Assembly: GCA_026874595.1 (NCBI GenBank)
Contig: CM049315.1
Span: forward strand, 9,709,664-9,773,663
Source: Sipunculus nudus
Lineage: Eukaryota; Annelida; Sipuncula; Golfingiida; Sipunculidae
Direction of reading: 5' to 3'
Length of the DNA: 64,000 nucleotides
Program-made: the position numbers and the translations under genes
In this document: piece after piece, positions 1 through 13,000 of the stretch
How the letters are laid out: every line of letters starts with the position of its first letter
How positions within the stretch are numbered: position 1 is the first letter of the stretch
Notes under the pieces: model-generated
What the model was told of the DNA's origin: nothing
The model's database searches: none
The model's input: only the letters and a program-made list of their open reading frames with translations

Positions 1-83
1 TGTCTCTACACGCCATAGCATCGCCCTAAGTCTGCGCTACACGAATCAGAATGTCAACAGCGCACAATAAAAGAGACACCTGT

Positions 84-88
<5 letters not shown>

Positions 89-149
<61 letters not shown>
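89..149. repeat. (TA)n microsatellite
   Basis: About 30 TA units. Confidence 0.97.
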
Positions 150-151
<2 letters not shown>

Positions 152-210
152 ATATAGGTTCGTTACCTTGCGTCAACAGAGGGCTCGATCCGTAAAACAG
201 AGAGCATAGA

Positions 211-421
211 TAATGTAATATACATGTATATCAAACAGTCCGAGAGTTTAGCTCATATCCGATACGCTCCAGCGCACCCGAATCCAATTGTGCACGCAGT
301 ACGCGTTCTAAACACACCGAACTCATAATCATACCTGAAGAGCTTTCTGGGCGAAACGGACCGTAGTGTCACAAATCGAATATGAGCTAAACTCTGGGAC
401 TGTTTGATATATATTACATTA
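211..421. repeat. Fold-back inverted repeat, arms of about 45-50 bp
   Basis: The left arm 211-262 (TAATGTAATATAC...ATCAAACAGTC...GAGTTTAGCTCATAT) is the reverse complement of the right arm 377-421 with a 5-7 bp indel and two or three mismatches. The 114-bp centre shows no gene. Confidence 0.8.
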
Positions 422-803
422 TATATATACACATGTATGTCGCCGGATACCCACTTGCCATATTTGCCTTTTGCTTTCCTGGATACCCGCGTAGTCATGT
501 CGGCTGGTACTAGCCCTGTAAATGTGCTTTTGTTTGTGTAAAGGTATGTTTCCATGTGCGCGTATATATATGCCTATGAGCGTATATTCGCGTGAAACAA
601 TAGGTGTGTTTCCATGTGCCCGTATATGCGTATAGGCGTGAACTGGCAGACGTAGGCCTTTATATTTGTAAAGTGGATCGAGCAGACCTTCCACATTAAG
701 ATTCTGAAGAAAGTCATTATACCCCGAATCCTGTGGCGATTTCGCGCATATACGTGCACATGGAATTACCCGGCCCCTAAATCAATATCAACACTGTTAA
801 AAG

Positions 804-1085
804 TTGCACGTAAAATAACGGTGCTTTGCACCGGCAGCAAAGTTGACAGTGCAATGCACCGTTATTTTACGTGCAAAGAAATAACGCAGTGCGTTATATA
901 ACGTCGCATTGCACCGTAATTTTACAGCGCTTTGGGACGAAAATAAATGGTGCAAAGCTATGGGAAATAACTGGCCTCTGTTATTTTACGGGACAATATG
1001 CCGTTATTTTACAGTGCTAAGAGACGTGAATAAACATTGATTTAAACTGGAATCTGGGCATTGCACCTTTATTTCACGGTGTAGA
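804..1085. repeat. Cluster of palindrome-forming 'CGTTATTTTACG' motifs
   Basis: A perfect 21-bp inverted pair (804-824 and 856-876; arm starts TTGCACGTAAAATAACG) is followed by degenerate direct copies of GCACCGTTATTTTACRGYGC near 930, 980, 1002 and 1061. The cluster suggests a decayed fold-back element or a tandem series of short palindromes. Confidence 0.7.
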
Positions 1086-1176
1086 ATAACAAAACATTGT
1101 TATATGTAATCTAGGAGAAAGAAATAAATCGAATGATATTTTCCTTTGATGTGTAAAATGAACCACAGGTAGGTCT

Positions 1177-1235
1177 GTGTGTAATTTGGACCACCGGTCC
1201 ATATTACACTATAGGGCCTGGTCCATATTACACAC
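1177..1235. repeat. Three-part inverted/direct repeat GGTCCATATTACAC
   Basis: GTGTGTAATTTGGACC at 1177-1192 is inverted relative to GGTCCATATTACACAC at 1220-1235 (one mismatch), with a further direct copy at 1196-1209, so either right copy can pair with the left one. Confidence 0.7.
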
Positions 1236-2336
1236 AGCAAGTCGATATGCAGGTTTTGACCCTGACCTTATTTACATATTATTAGCCAAAATCAAATTGG
1301 CCAGTTCTACACCCAAAGCTATGTTATAAAGCTGTGTATTGTCGGAACATGATGGGATCTTCATTAAATAAAAGTCAGAATACTTCGATATTTATATGCA
1401 TGGAAAATAAGAACAAACTATGAAATTAACATCTTCAAGTTGAATTTTCGCCAAAACTTGCACCTAACTTTCCTGCACCGTCGACTGGTGCTTCAAAATG
1501 GTCAATGCTACAGTGACGAACTTGCCTCGTGTTGGTACTATTTTTCCAAACATGGAAATTTTGGGTGTTTCAAATTACACAGTGTTCCAAATTACACGGA
1601 TTTCCCTACTTCACGTACATTAAAAGTTGGAATAGGCTTACGTACATTGACTCTTGCACGCTGTACTGCACTACGCATGTACCGGACCTGTAAAATCGCA
1701 ATCATCGTGATCCAGGGCCTTCATTTACACAGGCTGCCGTTTGCTCTAAGGTGCAATTAGAACCATGCTTCCCCATCCAGAACAATTTGACGCTGACTGT
1801 GCACAGGCCCAATAATATTTTAAACCTGGTACTGCACGGGCGCCGCCCCGGGAACACCGATCGTGATATGTTAGTTGTGAATCGTGCAGGTCTTGCTTTT
1901 TAGTTAGGTCAAGAACTGGGACGTTTTGTTCTCAGTGTTCCGATCAAGGTGCAAATTCCACAGAAGGCCTATAATAGTTATCGTTATTTGTAAACAGCCC
2001 GCTTAACATCTCGCGGGGCAAACTCCACCAGGGGTCATTTCTATAATCCCTACTAATCCCTAGGCTATCTATACTAACTGAAGCTCTTCCTGGTGAGCAC
2101 TTGGAATGGTCAAGTAAACATCTGTTCACATTTCACATGCGTTTGCTTTCATAATAATTAAGCTCTATTACTTACTACGTGCTTACTGCTTACCACAAAA
2201 AACACCCATGATTATGTAACTTGCCTTGAAACAATTCTTGTCCAACATATTTGAACGGACGACATGCATTGCCCTCTTCACTATATTTGTACCTACGCCG
2301 ATGCATTGTGGGTGTTGATCCTGACGCCCTCTAACG

Positions 2337-3072
2337 CAGGTGGCAGATTTATATCGCGAATGGTGGCCTTTGGACACCGGGTGGCCTCAGGCCACATGGT
2401 GCCCTTGGGACAACTGGTTGCCTCAAGCCACCAGCCCGCGGTGCACCCTTCTCGATCTGTTTGCTTCCGCAAACAGGCCACCAGGATAAACACGTTTTAC
2501 ATGTGGTGTCCTCAGGCCACAAGGAGTATACAGGATGCTACCTGTGGTGGCCAAGAGGATACACAGCATCATACCTATAGTGTATCCCTAGGCCACCATG
2601 AAATAACATCATCCTACCTGTGGCCACCAGGGTATACAGCATTATACAAGTGGTTTCCTCAGGTTACAATGATATACAGCATTATACATGAACATGTGAT
2701 GTCCCTGGGGCACTAGGATATACAGCATCATACATGTGGTGTCCTTAGGCCACCAGAGTATACAGCATTATACATGTGGTGGCCTTAATTAAGTCACCAG
2801 GGTATACAGAGTCATTCTTGTGGTGTTCTTGATTGAAAGAAGTATACTTGAAAAAAAAATTATAGTCTGAATTCGGTGTTCTTTCATGGAACTATTTACG
2901 ATACTGGCGGAAGAAAACAGACCGAAAAGGGTGCACGGCGGGTTGGTGGCCGCCACCCGGTGTTCCAAGGCCACCATGTCGCCTGAGGCCACCCGGTGTT
3001 CCAAGGCCACCATGTCGCCTGAGGCCACCCGTTGTCCCAAGGCCACCATTCGCGATAGTAGTCTGCCACCTG
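2337..3072. repeat. Large inverted repeat enclosing a degenerate tandem array
   Basis: The left arm 2337-2471 begins CAGGTGGCAGA and contains ATCGCGAATGGTGGCCTT. The right arm 2905-3072 is its reverse complement, with an extra copy of a 36-bp unit (GGTGGCCTTGGAACACCGGG...). Between them, 2490-2820 holds about seven diverged units of 45-50 bp sharing GTATACAGCATTATACATGTGG. Both arms read as similar open frames, an effect of the repeat, not a gene. Confidence 0.8.
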
Positions 3073-3134
3073 CCCCTGAAACCCTAAACATCAGAGTCGT
3101 TCTTTTGTGAGTCCGATTCTGCGCAGCGTGTGCC

Positions 3135-3156
3135 GGGGGGGGGGGGGGGGGGGGGG
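3135..3156. repeat. Poly(G) run of 22
   Basis: Uninterrupted G tract. Confidence 0.95.
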
Positions 3157-3245
3157 TTGATGTTGGAGTGTTTCAGAACTGAAACATTGATGACACACAA
3201 ACACATATATAGGCCTAGGTCTGTATACGTAAGGCTATAATATTT

Positions 3246-3320
<75 letters not shown>
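3246..3320. repeat. (GT)n(GA)n compound microsatellite
   Basis: About 12 GT units passing into about 26 GA units. Confidence 0.97.
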
Positions 3321-3322
<2 letters not shown>

Positions 3323-3440
3323 CGTGCGCGGTATAGTGACGCCTAGGGGGTGATAGTATGGTAGTATGGCATGGAGAGTATGGAAGTACATCATTATCTG
3401 ATTTATTATCTATTATCTAATTATTATTATACAAGAGAAG

Positions 3441-3463
3441 TGAGCGAAGCCTCACTTCGCTCA
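3441..3463. repeat. Short perfect hairpin
   Basis: TGAGCGAAG, five-base loop, CTTCGCTCA. No U-run or gene nearby to call it a functional site. Confidence 0.5.
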
Positions 3464-3904
3464 TGGAGCATCTAAAGGAGCAGAAAAAAAACCTAATGCA
3501 AAAATAACTAAGGTCATGTATAATTCCAATTAACTAGATCCGTTACAGACCTTAAATAATGGCACATGTTAATATAGGTATCTGAGATAAAATGGTATTC
3601 TTAATAAGCACTGTACAATATTATAGTTTTTTTAAGTTTGATTTAGTGGATTTAAAATGAATTCAAATTAAACTCACTACATCAACGATGTGATTTAAAA
3701 CTAAATATATCTTATGTACTGACCTACAAATGTAAACGCAATTCAAACTAGAAATATGAATTTTCAGTCACGAATGCATGCAGCCTTCGCCAAGCAGGCG
3801 GTCGTTCATGTTGGTTACTCCGCAACATGTGTTTCTTTCACTTATTCGGTCCAAAGTCTCATGTTTAATAGGCACATGTGACTGCACGCTATCTAAGAAT
3901 ATTC

Positions 3905-4036
3905 CTTGAAGTCCTTCTTGGATCCGGATCATGAGCCTAACCCACTTCAAAATCTGATTGATTTTTTATTGGCACATACCCGAGGTGCCCTAAAAAATTT
4001 ATCGGATTCCGTTCATGATTGCGCGAGTTATATTGT

Positions 4037-4075
<39 letters not shown>
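3905..4075 (+). repeat. Dispersed repeat with CA-microsatellite end (copy 1)
   Basis: Contains GGATCCGGATCAT, then TCCGTTCATGATTGCGCGAG, then a (CA)n tract (4040-4075). A related copy lies at 43540-43680. The pattern suggests a short retroposon ending in a simple repeat. Confidence 0.6.
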
Positions 4076-4078
<3 letters not shown>

Positions 4079-5993
4079 CACGAACGGGAATGAATTTGTA
4101 CACTCCTGGCGGAGAAAATAGCCAAAATCGTGCAAATCGTGCATTCATTATCACCAAACACGCGCAAATTTTCACATGATTACTGATATATATATTGATA
4201 AATCCTGGACCAATTTAAGTTTAAAAATACCACTGTGTACATTGAAAGAACTGCTGAACATGATAACACCTGAATTTACAGGAGGTTCCCTTTCCCTCAT
4301 GACGACCTCACAATATTTGTGACAAAGAAATCTGAATCAATCGAAACATATTGCCCCCTGGCATATTTAACAATAATAATATATATTATAACTATACTTT
4401 GAGGAAGACTGAAAGATCATTTTATATAGGTTATATCAGACAAGGGTGGTCAAAGGATTAAGGTAGAGACACTATATAGGTAAATAAACAGAACCCTTTC
4501 CTTTACGACAATTCTTTTATTGACATGCACTAAAATTCATTTTGTGTGACCTGAGGGTTTAACAACCCCCCCCCCTAAAAAAACCTCAAAACCCCTCTTT
4601 TTAGTACCATCCTTTACTTTGCAGAAAATCTCCCCTCTAATGATGTATCATGGATCAGCCAACTTCATGTCCTATCTAGTCCTATCAACCAGTATACTAC
4701 CTAAATAATTTAACAAGGCAAGCTCGCAACACCACAAAGCTAATAACGGAGTGTCTCTCTCCATTTAAGAAAGGAAATGGGCTATTTGTATGTGACATGA
4801 CATTTGTCATATTTGATCACAGTATGGCGAGAGTGACAGTGGGATACTTAGTAGTATTTGTCAGGCGGGGATGGTGTCATGCATTAACTCATATAAGGGT
4901 GATATAAGTGTACTTTGTTTATCGATCCGCTTTAAACTTTCATGGACTGTGAATGATATTACCATACTGTAGTCCTTCCAATGATCATGGGACACTGATT
5001 CGTGTAGTTCTATATCCGCCCTTCATATAGGTTCAATAAGGGGTTGATCAATTATTTCTATGTTCATATTTGGGTAAAATATTAGGCGTATTTCGCGGAA
5101 ACTTGATTCATATATAGTCTTATACTAGCCCTTCATCCGGCACACATTGTAAGATTTGGAATGATAAGTGAAAGATTTGCCATGATAACCTGTAAATTCA
5201 AATCACACCAAATTAGTCCAATAGGCTTCTCTCTCTCTCAAATTCAGTTTTTCTTAATAATGTAAACTTAATATGAATATTTTGATCATTATTATAATTT
5301 TACTGATTTCGTTAATTTAATCTTTCTCCATTCAAAGCCTTTCACACAAATGGATAAAGAATTGTTTAACGGTACATGACATCACCCTCCTAGACCAGTG
5401 GTTCTCAAGGATTAGTAAATCAATTTATCTGAAATGTCAGATAAACGTGTCGTGCGGTAGCTGCGCTAATATTACCGTCAAGCTCTGCACCTAGAAGGGA
5501 TTATATTTAATAAGACACATGCCACGTGGAAGCTTATTATAATAATATATGGTATACGCACAGTCAGATGATATCACTAAATAGATAATGTATAATTGCA
5601 ATGTATGTGAACATTAACCTTAGATTTGTCAGGAGTTTAACCAACTGTCCCTTTATATTTGCTTGTCAGTATACGGGATGGAGTTCACCTGAACCCCTCT
5701 GGCCAATGGAGTGGATGGGTTGGCGTGATTGGTTATGCTTTAATAAGAGAAAGAGAGAGAACAAAAGCTATGGTATGATTTGGCTACTCACCACCTATAA
5801 GATGATTTATATTATTAGTAGTTTCTTATTAAAGTGCAACATGTACATGTTTTTCCGATTGAAACATACATAGTAACACATCTAGCCTCTAGGGCTTATA
5901 AAGCACTATACTTTGAAAACAATTAAAACAAATTAAATATTAAGGTCCGACTGTGAATGATATTAACATACAATGAATATGCATCATGATACT
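4076..5993. other. No gene recognised
   Basis: AT-rich, with a C run near 4566. No repeat or coding signal that I can support. Confidence 0.5.
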
Positions 5994-6725
5994 TCATAGT
6001 CGGTTACGAAATGCTTCAGATGCAAATCTTGCAGTTATGTTAACAACGTCGCCGTTTGACAAAGAAAACACCAATATATCTTTACATGTCAAATTACTTA
6101 AATCAATATTTAGTACACGACTGACTTGTTCCTCGAATTCCTTTCTAATTAATCTGTGTTTACTACAATAGAAGAGAAAGTAAGTGTTTCACCGTTTCTA
6201 CCTGACCGGAATTACACGACAGACTTACTCGATCCTCTCAAACCAGACTTCGTTACCGGCCAGTTTCAATCCGTATTGGATATACCCCCATACGTAGCTG
6301 GGCTATTATTGCTCTGTTTTTCCTCGATACTAAAAAATGTTATCATCAGGGCCGAATAAATCCTTAATTTATTTGTAAGTATTTAAACGAGAAATTTCTG
6401 CTAAACTATCCAGCCATTGTTCCACAGAAGAATCTGATAATCTACTCTCTACCAAAACACCCAGTTCTTCAGAGGTGTACCGAGAAACATCCCTACTTAT
6501 GTACATATCACTAAGACCACATGTGTTTAAAATATCTTTAACCGAATGACACCGACCCTTATGACCCTCAACACTGTTAAAGTAATCTATATCAAACACC
6601 CTCCGTATTATGCGATCAGATGGTAAACAACAAAGTCTGTGCCAGAGTTTCACACACTCCACCCTAAGACGAATAAACGGAGGTATCCAACCAATGTCTC
6701 CATACATGGCCTGTACGGGAGTCAC
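5994..6725 (-). mobile_element. Broken non-LTR retrotransposon, C-terminal end of its ORF2 protein
   Basis: On the minus strand an open part at 6725-6369 reads MYGDIGWIPPFIRLRVECVK..LWHRLCCLPSDR, a pattern common downstream of the reverse transcriptase in LINE-type elements of molluscs. After a stop the reading resumes at 6315-6256 with AIIAQLRMGVYPIRIETGR, then passes through two in-frame stops, a decayed Cys/His stretch around 6210-6165 and a frameshift. It ends in ITARFASEAFRNRL with a stop at 5996-5994. The reverse transcriptase itself is absent: the copy is cut at its 5' side, as LINE insertions often are. It is dead. Confidence 0.72.
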
Positions 6726-9082
6726 TTATATTTATATATGCATTATTATATTATTTTATATGCATTATTATTATATTGCATATACCACTTGAAAAAGTAA
6801 AAATGGTTACCTCAGTTGCCGAATTCACATATTTTGTGGCTCTGTGCCACAAACTTGTGTGAGCGAGTGTGAGCTGGAAAAATGCATAATTTAGATAAAG
6901 TAACAAAACTTCATGGGACATGTATGTGTAAGCATACATCTGGGTGTATTTCATGGAACTTGTACATGAATGTCTATCGGAAACACCGGCTGCCTGAGCG
7001 TTTTGTAGGGTGCAAGCTGGATCACTTCAATTGGTCACTGATGCCTGCTAAAATGAGGTGGAGTGTAGCCTCTGACCAAAATGTGTGAAAATATAGTAGT
7101 CTAAGAGACATAGCAGCTTCTCATAGGATGGGTCATTGGCAAGTCCTTATATATGACACACTTAGGGGCTACACCTTAATCGACTTAAGGGTAAACCTTT
7201 GTCTAGCGTTTTAATTATCACATTACGCAAACCGACAGGCACCGCGAGCAATACGTACGTTACCTCCTGTTTCACATGGACGCAATTAGTGGGCGGCAGG
7301 GGGGACATGTCCACCACTTTTTCAGCCGGTGGTGGTGGGGGGGGGGGGGCATACCATTTTTTATGAACCCCACCTTTTTTTGCTCATTAAATTAAGGACT
7401 GTTTTTTCCCCCGATTAAATATAGGTTCTAAATGCAGTTTGTAAAAACATAAAAGTTGTTAACACAAATGTGTCACAGAGTCGCAAAGTTCCTCAAATAT
7501 CGATAGAGTGCAGGGTTTCAGAAATGAATAAAATAGAGAAATGATTGGTAATATGATATGGCTACCCCGTCTCCACGACACTGTAGTACTCAACCCATAG
7601 CAAAATAACTGGTAATATTTTTAATATTGTCCCCATTAACCGCTCAAAAAAAATTCATGCCGGTTTTGTAGATTAGAATATTTATGGAAAGCATTTTTAC
7701 TTCTTGTTGGTATCTGAATAGCGCCATTCCGGCCCTCTGACATTAGAGAGTATACGATCCAATTATCATTGCCATCTGAGTCGGGTTGCACGGCTAGTTT
7801 CTAAAGCGATAGTATTCCCTTTTATTTTATTCTAAAATTTCTTTTATATTATTTAAATCTTGATTAAAAATTTTGAAACCCTACACCTCAGTAGGGGGAC
7901 ACCTCTCCCACGCCAAACACCCTTAGCCGATACCCAGACTCGACAGTCGCGGTAACCCCTCCCCCCCCCCCCCGATAACATAATTATCATTATTAAACTA
8001 TATTGAAAAATTCGGATGGTAGGTAATGTAGTAAACACCGTTACAAGGGTCTATGTGGGTGCATGTGATTGGGTGGGTGTGGAAGTCCCCCCCACAAACA
8101 CACACACATACCCATTCCGTATAGGAATTGCGTCCATGCTGTCTTTTGGCCGGATTATCAGCCATATATGATACACTACACTACACTGATTTTGTATAAG
8201 GCCAGCCCGTAATTATTAACACGTTATAATAAGGTTTAGGTTTGCTGGGTGTGCCGGGTTTTTAACATGTTTTTACGGGTGTAGTTTGGCCTTTAGCTGT
8301 GAAAGCCAATGTTAGCTCTCCATATACGTGCAACAACTACAGTAATGATGGCTAAATAGCTTTGCAGAGTTCCCGTGTTGTCTTTCAGGGAGGTATTAGG
8401 AAGGTCAATATGATTTTCGCAAAGGTATATATATACGAATCAGTTCTTTCCTTGTAAATCATCCCGACATTTTTACATTTCCTTTTGACAAATATTCAGA
8501 TGATAAATAATTTTACAAAGATATAAATCTTCACTCTCTTAATTCCAAAGTGCTTCTAAGTGCGCGGTTATTGGAACCTTGTGGACTTTTCTGTTTCTTT
8601 CTCTTCTGGTATAATCTCAGTTTACATAAAAAAGAGACGTTGGGCTGTTTTTTTTTATTTCTTAGAAAAGGACACGCATGCAGTTATTATTAGAGGTTAT
8701 ATAAAATACTTTATAGGCTATATTGATAAATAAGTATGACAGGAATATATTTATAAATATGGGCGAAGTAAAATGACCGAGACATGCATGTCTTAAAGAT
8801 CAGGGTAATTTAAATGAAACGTTTATCTTCCAATTTCAATATGTGTCATTATAAAGAAAAATTATAAGGAATGAGATAAGTAGTTATAAGTGTCATATAA
8901 TATTGAATGTGATTGATGTATGCCTCGCATGGGACCACCACAACTTGACATTTTCTATATACATTAGAAATCATATTGCCTAAAGATCCGTGCATCAGGT
9001 CGTGTAAAAGGCGTAAAGCTATACTGACCTCAGTGACCGGGAAATAGTCCCCATAACTGAGTTATGTTTGCTTTAAACCAAA
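6726..9082. other. No gene recognised
   Basis: AT-rich sequence with short G and C homopolymers (about 7338-7350 and 7961-7974). None of the open frames has a recognisable product. Confidence 0.5.
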
Positions 9083-9172
9083 GGTTCGAGCCCTTTTCCT
9101 TGCTACAAGTTTATATATTCTAGAGAGGTTGGAGCCCTTTTCCTTGCTACAAATTTATATATTCTAGAGAGA
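9083..9172. repeat. Two-copy 44-bp tandem repeat
   Basis: GAGCCCTTTTCCTTGCTACA and ATTTATATATTCTAGAGAG occur twice with a 44-45 bp period. Confidence 0.85.
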
Positions 9173-9809
9173 TTTTTGTTTTGTCTAATATTATTTCACA
9201 ATGACTCATGTATTTATCATATATATATGTATATATGTAAATATGTGTGTGTTTGTTATCTGCAAGATTTACCAAATCAATTACTATTTAGAGAATACAG
9301 GTCTTTAGCTTTAGTTGCTACTTTCTCTCTTACTCTCAGGATAAGACAAGCATTACATACAGGAATATTAAATGTTAATCATGCCGTCCATGATGACGGT
9401 ACACATTGCCATCACATGTTCATCCTTAATATATGATAAATTTAGTAGTGGTTTCTGCCTGACGATAATTGCAGAAATTAGGCAAAAACATTCCTGCCTG
9501 ACAGATATAACTTTAAAATGTGCCTGGAGAGCTTACTTCTAACAGGTTTATTAATTAAATATCAACTTTAAATATGTAATACACATCAAGTTGATGTACC
9601 TTTACCTGATGTATATTTTGTGGTACATTTAAAAGAGGAGGTTTATTACATTATTTGACTACTCACATGACCACACTAAATTGAATGAATTTAGTCAAAA
9701 TGTGCCGCATTATAACAGCACAAATTAATCTTAATCAATGCTGCCTTTAAAATTTCAACACTCCTCTCTCTCTGTCGGTCTGTCTGTCTGTCTCCCTCTC
9801 ATCCCCTCT

Positions 9810-9812
<3 letters not shown>

Positions 9813-9882
<70 letters not shown>

Positions 9883-9928
9883 GTGTTATCGACACGCCAG
9901 TAGGCTCCGGTCTGGGATATATATATAT

Positions 9929-9984
<56 letters not shown>

Positions 9985-10015
9985 GTGTTATCGACACGCC
10001 AGTAGGCTCCGGTCT
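9813..10015. repeat. Two 37-bp identical direct repeats, each after a long (TA)n tract
   Basis: TA runs at 9813-9877 and 9917-9979 are each followed by the same 37-bp segment (9877-9913 and 9979-10015; contains GTTATCGACACGCCAGTAGG). Unequal exchange or polymerase slippage is the simple explanation. Confidence 0.9.
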
Positions 10016-13000
10016 TTGATAGCCGAGACGGGCTTCTACATGCCGGTCTACTCCGTTCAGACGAATTAAACAGTCCACAGGGTTACCACAACAGACGTAA
10101 ATTCGTCGGACAAAGTCCAACAAGTATGGTACATAAAACCTCAAAGGTCGGTTTCACGGACCCAGCAATATACAATCCTCAACACAATCACGGAATTATA
10201 ACACGGTCTCTTAGCGGTCTTCTCACTCTGCGTGACTCTCAGTCAAACTTCTCCACCGACAGTATTTTTCTCTTTTTCCTTTCAACAAAGCAGCTCTTCT
10301 TCTTGGATATGATACATCGATCTTTCCAAAAGCATGGAAATCTGTCAAAACTAGATACACCACCTGGAAGTATACGCATCAACAGAAAACATCCTGTGAA
10401 GGAATTTAAGCATTAAATGTGACATCAGAAATCCTATACCCGTACATTAAAACATGACATTCACATGAACAATATATAAACACAATAATGCTGTACAAAT
10501 AAAAAAAAATATGTACAACTACATGACAATACACTAAAGAGCTCTTAAGATCTACTGTCTAAGCCTGACTATGGCATTTGTGTCAGTAGGTCTATGTCAC
10601 TTCAGGTAAAACTTCTTAAATTCAGCACACTATCCCGAAGATGGTTTGTCCAAGCCATACAAACATGTTCAGCTTAGTCAACGATCTTAATTCTCGTGGA
10701 CCAAGAACAGTTGCTTCCTCATATATTGAAGCAATTTTTATTTACTCCCTGCAAGTCACAAAATCAAATGATTTTTTTTCTCTCTTCAAATTGTTTTTTT
10801 AGTTCATAGAAGAATTAATTATCTTAGATGAGAGGCAAGTTCATACAGCAGTTTCAGAAAACAGAGCTGCATCTTGTACTGCCAGTCAGGCAGAAATTCG
10901 TGTCATATATACATTAGCATGACAACGAGATTAACGCGTACATTAGGGACATTCACAATACGCCTTCGTCCGTGAGGTGAAGCAATTCTGGACACTGAAT
11001 AGACTGATGGATGCGGCAAGGGACTTCAGTAAATAGTCAGTCTGTCAGCATAGAATATTTCATGACAATTACCCCGAGCTGCCATGGTTACTGTAAAATT
11101 AAACAGCCTTTGTTGTAGCAAAATGAAATGGCGAACATGGCAGCCATCCAAACTTAGGCTCTATAGCGACATGATTCATATTGTGCTCATCACTACACGA
11201 CCGTGTTGAACCGCTACCTGCTATATAACGGCCGAAGGTGATGCTTTCATTACAAACATGTTTATATTTATATAGATATGCTTATAAACACTTCAGACAT
11301 TATTGTTTCAAATCCGATAGAATATGATTCAACAAATTCACAAAAAAAAGACGTGTACATATTTTCTGTAGCAGCTAAGTAAAATACATAATGTTGTCTG
11401 AATTAAAAGTTTTATTTACTGACTTACTGACTTTCTAGGCTACACTTCCTGGTTATTCAAAACTCAGGTTTTATATAGATTTGAAAAGATTTTAAAATAA
11501 ATTTGAACACTATTGAAAACAAATAAGATAAGAAATAATGGATTTATGTGAATATTGGGTATTTACGGCGGGCATCGACCCCTTTAAGTTTAGTATGCGG
11601 AGTGCAGCCCGCCGGGAGAACACTTTAATGGTCAGGTAATAAGAGTAATCATGGATCTTACTTCCATCTACTGGGGGCAGCTTTCAGTGCCTCCTCAGAA
11701 CGATCCATTTAGCTTGAAGGATAGGCGCTTAATTAGGAGATTAAGTGGTCGGCACGGATTACTCTGGAGGGGTAACTTGACCGTAAGCCTTTCAGAAGAG
11801 CAGTGTAGAAGGATAAGCAAGATTAAAACCTGCTGACCCGAGTAAAAAATTGTATCTATTGAAATAGCTACCGTCTGTTCAAAGAGCAATCTCCCTGTTT
11901 GACCTTCTGAGAAGACCGGATGCCATGTGGGGCCGCTTAATGTAATACAAAATAGAGAATACTGAATCCAAGTTTTTCGGCATTTCTTGCAGAATCAGGA
12001 CTGTACGTAGACTATCAGGTTTGAGTTGCCACAAGCAAGTCTGGTCTGGTCTGCATGTGGTCTGCATCTTCCTTACAGTAGGCTCCACTTGACATAAATC
12101 ATCACATAAGAATATTTTTTTCTGTTAAAACAACTGGTGTCCTCTCAGATGTTTGTTATTAAAGTTTTTTTTTTTATTTTTTAATAATATTTCACATGAT
12201 TTAATCCAATTAGCATTTGGGTAATTATAACACATAAATATGGGCTCTAGTTAAGCTATTAGACATTAATTTGTTCACTTGAAAAGGCTGTGTGGGACCG
12301 TAACTTACGCTCTGTACTGCTAAATGACTTTTATTTAAATTAAAATTTTGCCAGGTCAGGATTGTTGACCAAGTAAATATGTTATCCGAGAGAACCTAAA
12401 CAGACATATCGGACGGGTTTCAACTGTTCAGTGATGTAATAACATAAAAGTGAATATAACATCTAGATATTCAGGTCCCTGTTTTTTATGTAGAACTGGA
12501 CCTGAAACATAATGGATTCATAAACATGAAGGAATTCGTATGAGTCCGTTGAAATTTTGTCATTTTTATCGAGGGGTTATCTGTTTAGGAGACTGTAAGC
12601 TCAAAAGTAACGCTTCGATGACTGCATGCCTTTCATTTTCTTCTGGAATATAGATGGGTTATGTCTGCATTCTGTAAAAGTAATAGATATGTACTAATCA
12701 CAGAAGGCAACATATATGGAAGAAACCAGATATATAGTAGGACATATATACCTTTTACGAGACCTTTTACAGGGCTTTCTCATGGCTACTGCGAGTAGTC
12801 TCTCATTGGATGCCGCTGGGTTCTAGGCAAACTTCTTTAACCGGCCGCTATTTAGTAGAACAAATGTAATATAAAAAATTACACTTGCATATATATTTGA
12901 TATAGTTCATAGAAAAAGAAATTATAAGAGACTTTTTCCGTCGTGCATGGCATTATTTCTGTAGAGCATGGAGTTTATTATCAATCATATTGAAAAGTGT

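Noticed and set aside
2264-3110. Two mirrored ORFs with ATRCPKAT-like peptides
   Set aside because: They come from the arms of one inverted repeat, so similarity follows from the DNA and not from a protein family.
9738-10144. Plus and minus frames with long Tyr-Ile runs
   Set aside because: They are translations of TA microsatellites; the same applies to the frames at 15525, 45409, 45547 and 55145.
11651-11836. 61-aa frame with fairly coding-like codons
   Set aside because: No recognisable family, no splice context and similar length to many chance frames here.
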